From Pseudomonas sp. Seg1 (GTDB lineage: Bacteria > Pseudomonadota > Gammaproteobacteria > Pseudomonadales > Pseudomonadaceae), in the NCBI RefSeq assembly GCF_018326005.1, contig NZ_AP021903.1:6507501-6571500 (forward strand): 64,000 nt of DNA. The letters run 5' to 3'. The translations under genes were made by a program, and so were the position numbers. The notes under the pieces are model-generated. The model worked only from the letters and a program-made list of their open reading frames with translations. It was not told the origin of the DNA and made no database searches. Below are positions 34,425 to 42,841 of this stretch, piece after piece; the first letter of the stretch is position 1, and each line of letters opens with the position of its first letter.

Positions 34425-34943
34425 TTAAGCTCTTGGTTTGACGGCGCCGCAATCCTGACCCAACCACACCGCGCGGGTTTCCAGGCTGCCCTTCTGATTG
34501 ATACCGATCGCGTTGAACGTACCGTTGGCGACCGTGGTGAACTCCCGATCGCTGAGGAACGTCGCTACACCCGTACCCTGCGCTTTCGGGCAGCTGAAAC
34601 GAAACTTCCATTGGTTGCCGCTGCGCTCGGTGATCTGCTGCTTGCAACCCGATTGCGGATCGGCCAGCGGAATATCGTTGGTCGCCACTTGCTCAGGTGT
34701 CAGGCAAGCGCGGATCCCCTTGCCGCCGATATTGATGCCGTTCTTCTCCAGCGCCGCCCGCTGCTGCGGGGTCATCTGGCCCTGAAGCTGGCCAAGGATC
34801 GATTGCACATCCATCGGCTGATCATCGACCTTCACATTGCTTGAGGTCATTTCCCACAGACCCGGCTGCAGCATTTGCGCCTGCGCAATCACCGGCAATG
34901 CCAAACCCAGGCCCAGCGCCAAACCCAGCAAACAAACGTTCAT
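34425..34943 (-). CDS. DUF3617 domain-containing periplasmic protein
   Basis: A 172-residue protein with a signal peptide (MNVCLLGLALGLGLALPVIAQA) and the DUF3617 pattern: MLQPGLWEMTSSN near the start, TPQQRAALEKNGI in the middle, and paired cysteines (IRACLTPEQV, GCKQQ, RFSCPKAQG). Exported; function unknown. The ATG has AGGAG upstream. It is divergent from the cardiolipin synthase gene and reads towards the zinc operon. Confidence 0.88.
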   Translation of the reverse strand: MNVCLLGLALGLGLALPVIAQAQMLQPGLWEMTSSNVKVDDQPMDVQSILGQLQGQMTPQQRAALEKNGINIGGKGIRACLTPEQVATNDIPLADPQSGCKQQITERSGNQWKFRFSCPKAQGTGVATFLSDREFTTVANGTFNAIGINQKGSLETRAVWLGQDCGAVKPRA

Positions 34944-35075
34944 CGAGTAACTCCTGATCAGTAGTGGCCGTTAGACGTCGGCCGATTGCTTCGGTTCATG
35001 CACCAATTAAATAGCGACATTCGCCACAGAACATGGTCTGTTAAGGCATTGAATCTTGAGGAGCAAGGCTGCCCC

Positions 35076-36515
35076 ATGGATTATTTCGGACCGCACATTT
35101 TCGGTTATTTGATCGCCCTGATACACACCCTTGGTTTGATCGCTGCGATTCACGCGGTGCTGACCGTGCGCACGGCTCAAGGCTCGATCGCCTGGGCATT
35201 GTCGCTGATCTTCATTCCTTACCTGACGCTTATTCCGTATCTGGTGTTCGGCCGCAGCACCTTCGATGGTTACATCAAGGCGCGCCGCCAGGCCAACGAA
35301 CATATGCGTCAGGCCATCTCCGAACTGAACTGGCGTCCCTGGGTGGAAGAAGCCCTGACCGCTCGCGCCTCGAAAGCCTACGCATCGCTGCGTGCGATGC
35401 CGAAACTGGGGCGCATGCCATGTCTGGCCAACAACGAAGTCCAATTGCTGGTAAACGGCACCGCGACGTTCGAGGCAATCTTCCACGCTATCGACCAAGC
35501 GAAGGAAGCCGTGCTCATCCAGTTTTTCATCATCCACGATGATCGACTCGGCCAACGTCTGCGCGACCTGCTGTTGAAGAAAGCCGCCGAAGGCGTGGCG
35601 ATTCATTTGCTCTACGACCGCATTGGCAGTCACGCCCTGCCCCACAGTTATGTGCAGGCGTTACGCGATGGCGGCGTCGAGGTCAAAGCGTTCGCCACGC
35701 GCAGTGGCTGGCTCAACCGCTTTCAGGTCAACTTCCGTAATCACCGCAAGATTGTCGTGGTCGATGGCGTGGTCGGTTTTGTTGGCGGGCACAACGTCGG
35801 CGATGAATACATGGGCGAGAAGCCTCCACTGGCACCTTGGCGCGACACCCACGTAAAAGTGCGCGGCCCCATAGTGGCGTGCATGCAGGAATCGTTTGCC
35901 GAAGACTGGTTCTGGGCCGCCCGTGCATTGCCACCGTTGATCTTGCCGGACGAATACCCGGATGACGGCGTGCTCTGCCAATTGCTCGCCAGTGGCCCGG
36001 CGGATGCCTACGAAACCTGTTCGCTGTTCTTCGTCGAAGCCATCCACGCGGCGACGGAACGGGTGTGGATCACCAGCCCGTACTTCATTCCCGATGAAGC
36101 CGTGTTCGCCGCTTTACGCCTGGCGGTGTTGCGCGGGGTCGATGTACGTTTGCTGCTGCCGTCGCGGCCCGATCACCGCATTGTTTATGCCGCCTCTAGC
36201 CTTTACGCCTTTGAAGCGGTTCGCGCCGGCGTGCGGGTGTTCCGCTACGAACCCGGTTTCCTGCATCAGAAAGTGGTGTTGATCGACAGCGAGATCAGCG
36301 CCATTGGCAGCGCCAATCTGGACAACCGTTCGTTCCGGTTGAATTTCGAGGTGATGCTGCTGACCGTCGACAGCGCCTTCGCCGCCAGTGTGGAACACAT
36401 GCTCATAAAGGATTTCGAGCAATCCTACGAGATCGCCAAAGAAGAAAGCCGGGAGATCCACCGCCTGCAACAGGTCGGCATGCGGATCGCCCGGCTGATT
36501 TCACCGATTCTTTGA
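35076..36515 (+). CDS. clsA: Cardiolipin synthase (ClsA type)
   Basis: A 479-residue membrane enzyme of the phospholipase D superfamily that condenses two phosphatidylglycerols to cardiolipin. Two N-terminal helices (about 6-60) are followed by two PLD domains with HxK motifs: [12 protein letters not shown] and [13 protein letters not shown], each with downstream [13 protein letters not shown] or GGHN signatures. Length matches E. coli ClsA. The ATG at 35076 has GAGGAG upstream; the open frame before it is not family-like. It is convergent with the cyclopropane synthase gene, another membrane-lipid enzyme. Confidence 0.94.
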   Translation: MDYFGPHIFGYLIALIHTLGLIAAIHAVLTVRTAQGSIAWALSLIFIPYLTLIPYLVFGRSTFDGYIKARRQANEHMRQAISELNWRPWVEEALTARASKAYASLRAMPKLGRMPCLANNEVQLLVNGTATFEAIFHAIDQAKEAVLIQFFIIHDDRLGQRLRDLLLKKAAEGVAIHLLYDRIGSHALPHSYVQALRDGGVEVKAFATRSGWLNRFQVNFRNHRKIVVVDGVVGFVGGHNVGDEYMGEKPPLAPWRDTHVKVRGPIVACMQESFAEDWFWAARALPPLILPDEYPDDGVLCQLLASGPADAYETCSLFFVEAIHAATERVWITSPYFIPDEAVFAALRLAVLRGVDVRLLLPSRPDHRIVYAASSLYAFEAVRAGVRVFRYEPGFLHQKVVLIDSEISAIGSANLDNRSFRLNFEVMLLTVDSAFAASVEHMLIKDFEQSYEIAKEESREIHRLQQVGMRIARLISPIL

Positions 36516-36551
36516 AACGCCTCTCTACCGAAAGGAAAGGGTGATCAAGGG

Positions 36552-37739
36552 TCAAGGGTGATAGATGTCGTCGCGAGTCCATGGCAGTTCATGGCTGCCA
36601 TCGGCGTGCGCCTTCACCGCAAGGATCTGGTGCAGATTGATCCAGCCACGTGCGAACGCATAGGCGCAACCGGCCAGGTACAGACGCCAGATCCGTAGCG
36701 CCTGATCGGGCACCAGTTTCCCCGCTGCTTCCAGGTTGTCTTCCAGCCGCTCGCTCCAATGATCCAGCGTACGCGCGTAGTGCAGACGCAGACTTTCGAC
36801 GTCGACGATCTCCAGCCCTGCTTCACTGATCTCGGCCGAGATCATCGCCAGATGCGGCAGCTCACCGTTGGGGAATACGTATTTCTCGATGAAGTCCCCG
36901 GCACCACGCCCCACCGGGCGGCCATCGGTGTGTTTGGCGGTGATGCCGTGATTCATCACCAGACCGCCCTCCTTTACCGCGCCAAACAGGGTTTTGCAGT
37001 ACTCGGCGAGGTTCGCGTGACCGACGTGTTCGAACATGCCGACGCTGACCACCTTATCGAATCGACCGTCCTGCGGCAGATCGCGGTAGTCGAGCAACTG
37101 CAGTTCGACCTGATCTTCCAGGCCTTCAGCTTTGACCCGCTCGCGCGCCAGTTCCAGTTGTTCCTTGCTCAGGGTGATGCCGAACACCTTGGCGCCGAAT
37201 TCCCGTGCGGCGTAACGCGCCAGTCCGCCCCAGCCGCAGCCGACATCCAGCAAATAGTCGCCGGGCTGTAAACGCAGCTTGCGACACAAATGGCGGAACT
37301 TGGCTTGCTGCGCCTGTTCGAGCGATTCACTGCCGGTCTCGAAATAGGCACAGGAATACGCCATGTCGCTGTCCAGCCAGAGCTGGTAGAACGCGTTGGA
37401 CAAGTCGTAGTGATAGGAAATGGCTTTGGCGTCGGTTTCCTTGTCGTGGACCGAACGCACAGGTTGAGTGTCGTCATCTTCACCCAGCAAGGCATTACTC
37501 AGTTCGTCGCAGACCCGGATGACCTCACTGATCGAGCCCTCCAGTTCGAGCTTGCCTTCAACGAACGCCGCCCCTAATGCGTCCAGGCTCGGATGGGTGA
37601 ACTGGCTGACCATCTGCGGGTCCTTGACCACGATGGTGACACTGGGCGTCGGGCCCAGATTGAACTCATGGCCGTCCCAGAGCCGCAGGCGAAGCGGGAG
37701 CTGCAAGTTCTGTAAGGCCGGTGGAAGTTGCGCGAGCAT
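36552..37739 (-). CDS. cfaB: Cyclopropane-fatty-acyl-phospholipid synthase (CfaB type)
   Basis: A 395-residue SAM-dependent enzyme that adds a methylene bridge to unsaturated acyl chains of membrane phospholipids, typical of stationary phase. The SAM-binding motif is LLDVGCGWGGLARYAA, preceded by the family signature ISYHYDLSNAFYQLWLDSDMAYSCAYF. VSVGMFEHVG is the conserved active-site stretch. N-terminus MLAQLPPALQ and length match the P. putida CfaB type. It has its own start region after an 84-base gap behind bufC, so may be independently transcribed. Confidence 0.93.
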   Translation of the reverse strand: MLAQLPPALQNLQLPLRLRLWDGHEFNLGPTPSVTIVVKDPQMVSQFTHPSLDALGAAFVEGKLELEGSISEVIRVCDELSNALLGEDDDTQPVRSVHDKETDAKAISYHYDLSNAFYQLWLDSDMAYSCAYFETGSESLEQAQQAKFRHLCRKLRLQPGDYLLDVGCGWGGLARYAAREFGAKVFGITLSKEQLELARERVKAEGLEDQVELQLLDYRDLPQDGRFDKVVSVGMFEHVGHANLAEYCKTLFGAVKEGGLVMNHGITAKHTDGRPVGRGAGDFIEKYVFPNGELPHLAMISAEISEAGLEIVDVESLRLHYARTLDHWSERLEDNLEAAGKLVPDQALRIWRLYLAGCAYAFARGWINLHQILAVKAHADGSHELPWTRDDIYHP

Positions 37740-37823
37740 GGAAAATCCCCCTTGTTTCAGACGTCAGATCTGAGGGTAGACCATCCTTGAAAAATAGCAG
37801 GCTATCGATTTGATCAGCCGAAA

Positions 37824-38612
37824 CTATCGTTGCAGACGCTCGAGCAAACCATCCTGCACCCACTGCTTCAACCAGGTAACCGCTTGCAATGGCGCGTCCT
37901 TACCATAAGTGACTGTTGAATTCGTGCACAGTTCGGCAAAGCTCCAGCCTTCATTGAGCAAGCCATTCAGCGCCGCCGCTTCAGCCGACTCAAGACTGCG
38001 GTAGTTGCAGATCAGCTCGTGGCGCCAGATCAGGCAGATGTTGGGCGTATCGAGCGCCGCGCGGGCCGGAAAATCAGTGCCGTCCTTGACCGAGCGCCAC
38101 AGCGCAAGACTATTGAAGCGGCAATCAAGCCACTGCAAAGAAGGTATGGGTTTGAATTGCAGTTCTGGCCACTCTTCCGGGGCCAGCGCCGCCATGCTTT
38201 CGATCGTCAATGGATCACCCGCCGGCGCATCAAAGGCCAGGGTGAATGCCCACTCCAGTGCGGCCATTTCGGCCAATGGCGCACTCTGCTCGGGCACCAG
38301 ATACTTGCGGACAAAACCCTCAAAACCCTTGCCCAGCCAACGCAGGCTGTAGTGCGCCGACGGGGATTGGCGAATGTAGGCCGTGGCGAGCAGATCAAAC
38401 TCCTCGTCGCCCAGCCACTGCCAGATCGCTTCGAAGTCGTTACGCAGCACCTCCAGCAAACGTGCCTTGTAGGCGTTGTGATAGATCGCCAGGCCAGTAG
38501 CGATATCCAGCGTCGGGCCGCCGATCAGGCTCTCGTCCAGGTTCAGATTGGCCGTCGCTGTCTCATCGAGCAGAAATGCTTCGAACGCCAATTGCCATTC
38601 ATTCAGGCGCAT
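37824..38612 (-). CDS. bufC: BufC/HvfC-type DUF2063 protein (bufferin maturation partner)
   Basis: A 262-residue protein of the DUF2063 (HvfC/BufC) family. The N-terminal helical domain carries the family pattern GGPTLDIATGLAIYHNAYKA, and a winged-helix-like C-terminal part follows. BufC proteins deliver the precursor to the DUF692 enzyme during bufferin maturation. The ATG overlaps the end of bufB by 10 bases, showing translational coupling. It was formerly called a putative DNA-binding protein; the operon context argues for the maturation role. Confidence 0.88.
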   Translation of the reverse strand: MRLNEWQLAFEAFLLDETATANLNLDESLIGGPTLDIATGLAIYHNAYKARLLEVLRNDFEAIWQWLGDEEFDLLATAYIRQSPSAHYSLRWLGKGFEGFVRKYLVPEQSAPLAEMAALEWAFTLAFDAPAGDPLTIESMAALAPEEWPELQFKPIPSLQWLDCRFNSLALWRSVKDGTDFPARAALDTPNICLIWRHELICNYRSLESAEAAALNGLLNEGWSFAELCTNSTVTYGKDAPLQAVTWLKQWVQDGLLERLQR

Positions 38613-39448
38613 TGCTGCCTCCCGGCCAAGACCTTGGTGCCCAGCTCACGAGTCTTTTGCAATTCATCAAGGAGTTCTTCGAAGGGCGGGAAATGGTCGT
38701 CTCGTTCCAGCAGAGTCGCCACCGGACCGAAATGCTCCAGCGTGCGCTGGTATAACGCCCAGACCGGATCGCTCACCGGATGGTCATGGGTGTCGATCAC
38801 GTAATCGCCGTAATCGCTGTGCCCGGCCAGATGCAGTTGGCGGACTTTGTCGACAGGCAGGCTTTGAATGAAGGTCCACGGATCGAAGCCGTGGTTGCGC
38901 GAACTGACGTAGACGTTGTTCACATCCAGCAGCAACTCGCAGCCGCTGACACGGCTCAACAGGGCGAGAAACTCCCATTCGGTGAAATCGTCCGAGGCTG
39001 CACGGACGTAACTGGAGACATTCTCCAGGACCAAGGGCCGCTGCAAAATATCCTGAACCTGCATCACCCGCCCGGCGATGTATTCCAGGCTCTCTTCGGT
39101 GTAGGGCAACGGCAGCAGATCATGCAATTGATGGGCGTTACCGCGGCTCCAGCACAAGTGATCCGAGACCCAAGCAGGCCTGACCCGTTCGGCCAGTTGC
39201 TTGAGCTGTTGCAGATAGTCGACGTCAATGGCATGCGGACCGCCAATGGACAGCGACACACCATGCATCACCAACGGATAACGCTCGGCGATGGCATCGA
39301 GGTGATACAGGGCCTTGCCGCCCTGCACCATGAAATTCTCCGAGACCACTTCGAACCAGTCCACGTCGGGCGACTGTTCGAGGATCTGCTGGTAGTAAGC
39401 GCTGCGCAATCCCAGGCCGTAGCCGAGAAAAGGTACAGAGGCGGGCAT
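38603..39448 (-). CDS. bufB: BufB, DUF692 multinuclear non-heme iron oxidative enzyme
   Basis: A 281-residue TIM-barrel protein of the DUF692/MNIO family, iron-dependent enzymes that modify cysteines of small RiPP precursors. Conserved metal-site residues are visible in LVMHGVSLSIGG (H62), SDHLCW (H97), LENVSSY (E142), LLDVNNVYVS (D175, N177), HLAGH (H206, H210) and DTHDHPV. The start at 39448 gives MPASVPFLGYGLGLRS, the normal N-terminus. It lies between bufA and bufC. In known bufferins it turns core cysteines into thiooxazole-type rings that chelate copper. Confidence 0.92.
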   Translation of the reverse strand: MPASVPFLGYGLGLRSAYYQQILEQSPDVDWFEVVSENFMVQGGKALYHLDAIAERYPLVMHGVSLSIGGPHAIDVDYLQQLKQLAERVRPAWVSDHLCWSRGNAHQLHDLLPLPYTEESLEYIAGRVMQVQDILQRPLVLENVSSYVRAASDDFTEWEFLALLSRVSGCELLLDVNNVYVSSRNHGFDPWTFIQSLPVDKVRQLHLAGHSDYGDYVIDTHDHPVSDPVWALYQRTLEHFGPVATLLERDDHFPPFEELLDELQKTRELGTKVLAGRQQCA

Positions 39449-39513
39449 GAGCAAACTCCTGATAAAAAGTGGCCGCAGTGGCGTGAGCCACTGCGGCGGC
39501 ACTTGCCGGTCAG

Positions 39514-39765
39514 TTACTCGCCGACCTTGCCACCTGCTTTCTCGCACGCCGCTTGAGTCATGGCTTTGAAGCCCTGGCCCTTGCAGGAGCCCATGCCTTT
39601 GCACGTGTGGTCTTTGGTTTTGCAGTCGTTCTGGCCTTTGCAGGCGTTCACGCCGTAGCAGTGAACGTTGGCATCGGCGGCCATCGCGTTGGTTGCGACA
39701 CCGGCAAACAGGGTAGCAGCGGCCAAAGCGAGGGCGGCACCGGCAGCAGCGGTCTTGATCGTCAT
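39514..39765 (-). CDS. bufA: BufA-type bufferin precursor (RiPP metallophore, probably BufA2 family)
   Basis: An 83-residue precursor with a Sec signal peptide (cleavage likely after AMA at 27-29) and a mature part with six cysteines (36, 42, 48, 55, 61, 74) arranged in CYGVNACKGQNDCKT and CKGMGSCKGQGF. This Lys/Gly/Cys pattern fits bufferin precursors modified by the DUF692 enzyme encoded next. The long signal peptide replaces the usual RiPP leader, and the product is expected in the periplasm as a copper-binding peptide. The ATG at 39765 has GAGG eight bases upstream; an ATG six codons earlier is possible. It is 110 bases downstream of the metal ATPase gene on the same strand. Confidence 0.88.
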   Translation of the reverse strand: MTIKTAAAGAALALAAATLFAGVATNAMAADANVHCYGVNACKGQNDCKTKDHTCKGMGSCKGQGFKAMTQAACEKAGGKVGE

Positions 39766-39875
39766 TTTTATATCCTCGGTCATCGTCAGGGGTTGTCGGC
39801 TGGAAGGTTGTTCAGTCCCGACATGGCACTAGAGAGAGCAGCCCCGACGGCGTTACAGAGGAGCGAAAAATAATT

Positions 39876-41783
39876 TCAGGATTCTTCCTTGAGCTTGAGC
39901 AACGGTTCCTGAAAACGCAGTAATCGCCCGGCATTACCCAGCACCAATAGCGTGCTGAGGTTGTGCAGCAACGCCGCAATCATCGCCCCGGCAGCCCCCA
40001 GCCAGCCGAACGCGGCGAACACCACAATGGCCAGCGTCCAGCCCAGGCCGATGATCACATTTACCTGCAATGTCCTGCGGCACTGACGACTGAGTCGCAC
40101 GCAGGTGCCGAGCCGGCGTAGATCGCTGCCGATCAGCACGATGTCCGCCGACGCCAGAGCAATATCCGCACCGCCCGCCCCCATCGCCACACCCACCACA
40201 CCCGCCTTGAGCGCGAGCGAGTCGTTAATGCCGTCGCCGACCACCATCGGCCGGAAGCCATTGTCGATTTCCTTGAGCACGCGATTGAGTTTGTCCTCGG
40301 GCAAGGCCTGGGCTTCGACTTCGTGCAACCCGACCTCTCTGGCCAGAGACTGCGCCACACTGTGTCGATCGCCCGTAAGCAGCAGTTGCCGTCCAAGGCC
40401 CAGTTCACGCAATTCACCGAGGGCAAATCTTGCTTCCGGTTTGACGCTGTCAGCCAGTAACAACCACGCGAGAAATTCCCCGTTGAGCGACAGCCCGGCG
40501 ATGGGGCCGTCGTGATCGGGAACCGTGGTCGTGGTGATGCCGAGTTGCGCAAACAACTCAGGGCGGCCGAGAGCCGCTTCGCCCTGTCCGGTGAAGGCGA
40601 CGACGCCGAGCCCCTGCCGCTCATGGATATCGCTGAGGGACAAATAGTCTTCCTGCCGCACCAACCCGGCCAGTGCGCGACTGACCGGGTGACTGCTTGC
40701 AGCGCCGAGACTGGCCGCCAGCGCCATCACCGAGGACGAATCCGCGCATGGGCTGTTGATCGACTGCAAGCGCAAAGTGCCAAAAGTCAGGGTCCCGGTC
40801 TTGTCGACCACCAGCGAAGTGAGGTCGGCCAATTCTTCGAGGAAGGCCGAACTGCGGATAAGAATCCCGTGGCGCGCCGCTACCGCGACACCGGCAATCG
40901 CCGTGGCCGGAGCGGAAAGCACCAAGGCGCACGGACACGCCGCCACCAACACCGCGAGCATCGCTTGCGCATCGTGGGTGACAAACCAGGTCACGGCTGC
41001 CAGCAGCAACACCAGCACCATGTAACTGCCGGCATAGCGTTCGAGCAGGCGAGTGATGGGCGGTTTTGAGCGCTCGGCGTTTTGCATCAGCGCGATGACT
41101 TTGCCGAGGGTCGACTCATCGCCGGTGCGGGTCACTTCGATATGCAGCAGTCCGTCCAGATTGATCGCACCGCCAAATACCGACATGCCGACGTCTGCTT
41201 CCACCGGCACGGATTCGCCGGTAATCGAAGCAGTATCGAGACTGGCCTGGCCAGATAGAACGCGTCCGTCCGCCGGAACACGGTCACCGGCACGCACCTC
41301 GACCGTGTCGCCGGGTTTGAGCATGCCGTTGTCGATTTCGATGATCGAGCCATCGGCCTGCAGTTTGCGCGCGTGACTGCGGGTCAATTGGCCGAGGGCG
41401 TGAATCGCTTCCTGTGAACCAATGACGCTGCGCTCCTCCAGCACATGACCGAAGATCATGATGATCGGCAGCAGCGCGGCGGTCAGCAGATCACCCGTTG
41501 CCCACGCCCCGAGCATCGCCAGGGCAATCAGTTGATCGGTAATGCCATGCAGGCTCGGATAACGCACGCTGTACCACGCCGAACGCATCACCGGCACGGC
41601 AACTAATAAAGAAGCAAAACCGAGCAGCAACTGGCTGACACCGGTTTGTTCCGGCATCGCCCAGCGCCAGATCAAACCGAGGCCGAGCAGCCCAAGTGCG
41701 AGCATCGCCAACGTCAGTTGCCGGGCTGCGCGCCGTTGTTCGGCTGAGGACAACAGACTCGGTGCAGCGGTAGTCGCGTTCAT
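39876..41783 (-). CDS. P1B-type heavy-metal-transporting ATPase without N-terminal metal-binding domain
   Basis: A 635-residue ATPase that moves a metal ion across the inner membrane. The actuator loop has ITGESVPVE (about 187-195), the membrane metal site CPC (283-285), the phosphorylated Asp DKTGTLT (327), the HP motif SSHPVSRAL (about 363-371) and VGDGINDS. It lacks any N-terminal HMA domain or Cys/His-rich tail. In the last two helices the residues that bind zinc in ZntA are changed: the Lys position is Thr (NVIIGLGWT) and the Asp position is His (LLHNLST). So the metal cannot be read directly from the sequence. Its ATG overlaps the stop of the upstream SPFH gene (ATGA). It is the last gene of the SPFH operon. 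Confidence 0.9.
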   Translation of the reverse strand: MNATTAAPSLLSSAEQRRAARQLTLAMLALGLLGLGLIWRWAMPEQTGVSQLLLGFASLLVAVPVMRSAWYSVRYPSLHGITDQLIALAMLGAWATGDLLTAALLPIIMIFGHVLEERSVIGSQEAIHALGQLTRSHARKLQADGSIIEIDNGMLKPGDTVEVRAGDRVPADGRVLSGQASLDTASITGESVPVEADVGMSVFGGAINLDGLLHIEVTRTGDESTLGKVIALMQNAERSKPPITRLLERYAGSYMVLVLLLAAVTWFVTHDAQAMLAVLVAACPCALVLSAPATAIAGVAVAARHGILIRSSAFLEELADLTSLVVDKTGTLTFGTLRLQSINSPCADSSSVMALAASLGAASSHPVSRALAGLVRQEDYLSLSDIHERQGLGVVAFTGQGEAALGRPELFAQLGITTTTVPDHDGPIAGLSLNGEFLAWLLLADSVKPEARFALGELRELGLGRQLLLTGDRHSVAQSLAREVGLHEVEAQALPEDKLNRVLKEIDNGFRPMVVGDGINDSLALKAGVVGVAMGAGGADIALASADIVLIGSDLRRLGTCVRLSRQCRRTLQVNVIIGLGWTLAIVVFAAFGWLGAAGAMIAALLHNLSTLLVLGNAGRLLRFQEPLLKLKEES

Positions 41784-42841
41784 TGACTGGCTCCCTGAAT
41801 GATCAGGCGGGAATCGTCTTGCGGATCGACCGTGGTCACCGATCCAGCCTGGCCGAGGATTTTCGGCATGCGCTCGCGGTACAGGCGCAGGAGCATTTGC
41901 GGGTCGGTGCCTTGTTGTCGGGCCTTGGCCAGGCTCAGCACCGTGGCGGTGTCAGCTGACGCTTTGGCCAAGCGTTCACCGGCCTGAGCGTGGGCGACTT
42001 GCAGCGTGCGGTCGGCCTGCTCGTTGGCGGACTGGGTGAGTTTCTCGGCGTCAGTGCGGGCATTGGCCACAGCTTTGTCGGCCTGCTGACTGGCGGTGAG
42101 GACGGCGTTGAATGCACTGACGGCAGGATCGGGCAGACTCGATTGCACATCGACCCGCGCCACTTCGATGCCGATGCCCTGCCCGTTCGCCTTCAGTTCA
42201 GCCAAGCGTTTATTGATGCCTTGCACCAGATCACCGCGCAAGCGTTCACGGCGTTCGGCGGCTTGATTGTCGGCGCCAATGAGTTCTGGTCGAGCGACCA
42301 GAATGGTGTCCAGATCCCGCGCGGCGGTCAGGGCCACGGCGCTGCGAGTGACCAGACGATCGAGCGCCGGCAGCACATGATCGCCCTGCAGGACGAAGTC
42401 ATAGGGATCGGTGACTTTGTAAAACACCCGCACATCCAGTTGCACCACACCGGCATCACCGGTTAATAAATAACCAGAACCGGCCAGTGCATCGCTGATC
42501 GGTGTCGCGAACGAGGCGACTCGGTCGGCCTTCAACGCCTCATCGCTGCGCAACAGATTCTCCACTCGCCGCTCAATCACCCGATCCGCCGCCGGCAGCA
42601 GAACCACCTGTTCGAATGGCTGCGGCCACGCCAACAGCAAACCGGCATTCTGGATGCGATCCAGCGCGCCAAAGTGCAAGACCACGGCACGATTCTGCGG
42701 ATCGATCTGCCGCACATTGGAAAACGCCCACGCCAATGCGGCCAATACGGTAACCGCGTACAAGGCGAAAAACGCCAAGCGACCGGCTTGAATCCACGGA
42801 CTGTTCAGCGCATGTGTTCCACGTGGAACTTCTTCACTCAT
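41780..42841 (-). CDS. SPFH-domain membrane protein, HflK-like (third SPFH gene)
   Basis: A 353-residue protein with one N-terminal membrane helix (about 18-42) and an SPFH/Band 7 domain beginning RQIDPQNRAVVLHFGALDR, followed by a long Ala/Glu/Arg-rich helical region (ASQQADKAVANARTDAEK). True HflK/HflC hold the FtsH protease; the genomic hflX-hflKC-hflD context is absent here and the partner gene is a metal ATPase. It overlaps both neighbours by four bases. SPFH proteins form large ring or cage assemblies, so it may build a membrane scaffold round the ATPase; this is inference. Its 5' end contains a parS core. Confidence 0.88.
   Translation of the reverse strand: MSEEVPRGTHALNSPWIQAGRLAFFALYAVTVLAALAWAFSNVRQIDPQNRAVVLHFGALDRIQNAGLLLAWPQPFEQVVLLPAADRVIERRVENLLRSDEALKADRVASFATPISDALAGSGYLLTGDAGVVQLDVRVFYKVTDPYDFVLQGDHVLPALDRLVTRSAVALTAARDLDTILVARPELIGADNQAAERRERLRGDLVQGINKRLAELKANGQGIGIEVARVDVQSSLPDPAVSAFNAVLTASQQADKAVANARTDAEKLTQSANEQADRTLQVAHAQAGERLAKASADTATVLSLAKARQQGTDPQMLLRLYRERMPKILGQAGSVTTVDPQDDSRLIIQGASQ
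42816..42829. other. Perfect parS core inside the third SPFH gene
   Basis: GTTCCACGTGGAAC, in the context TGTTCCACGTGGAACT, is a perfect 14-bp ParB-binding palindrome. It encodes part of EVPRGTH near the N-terminus of the SPFH protein. Confidence 0.87.
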
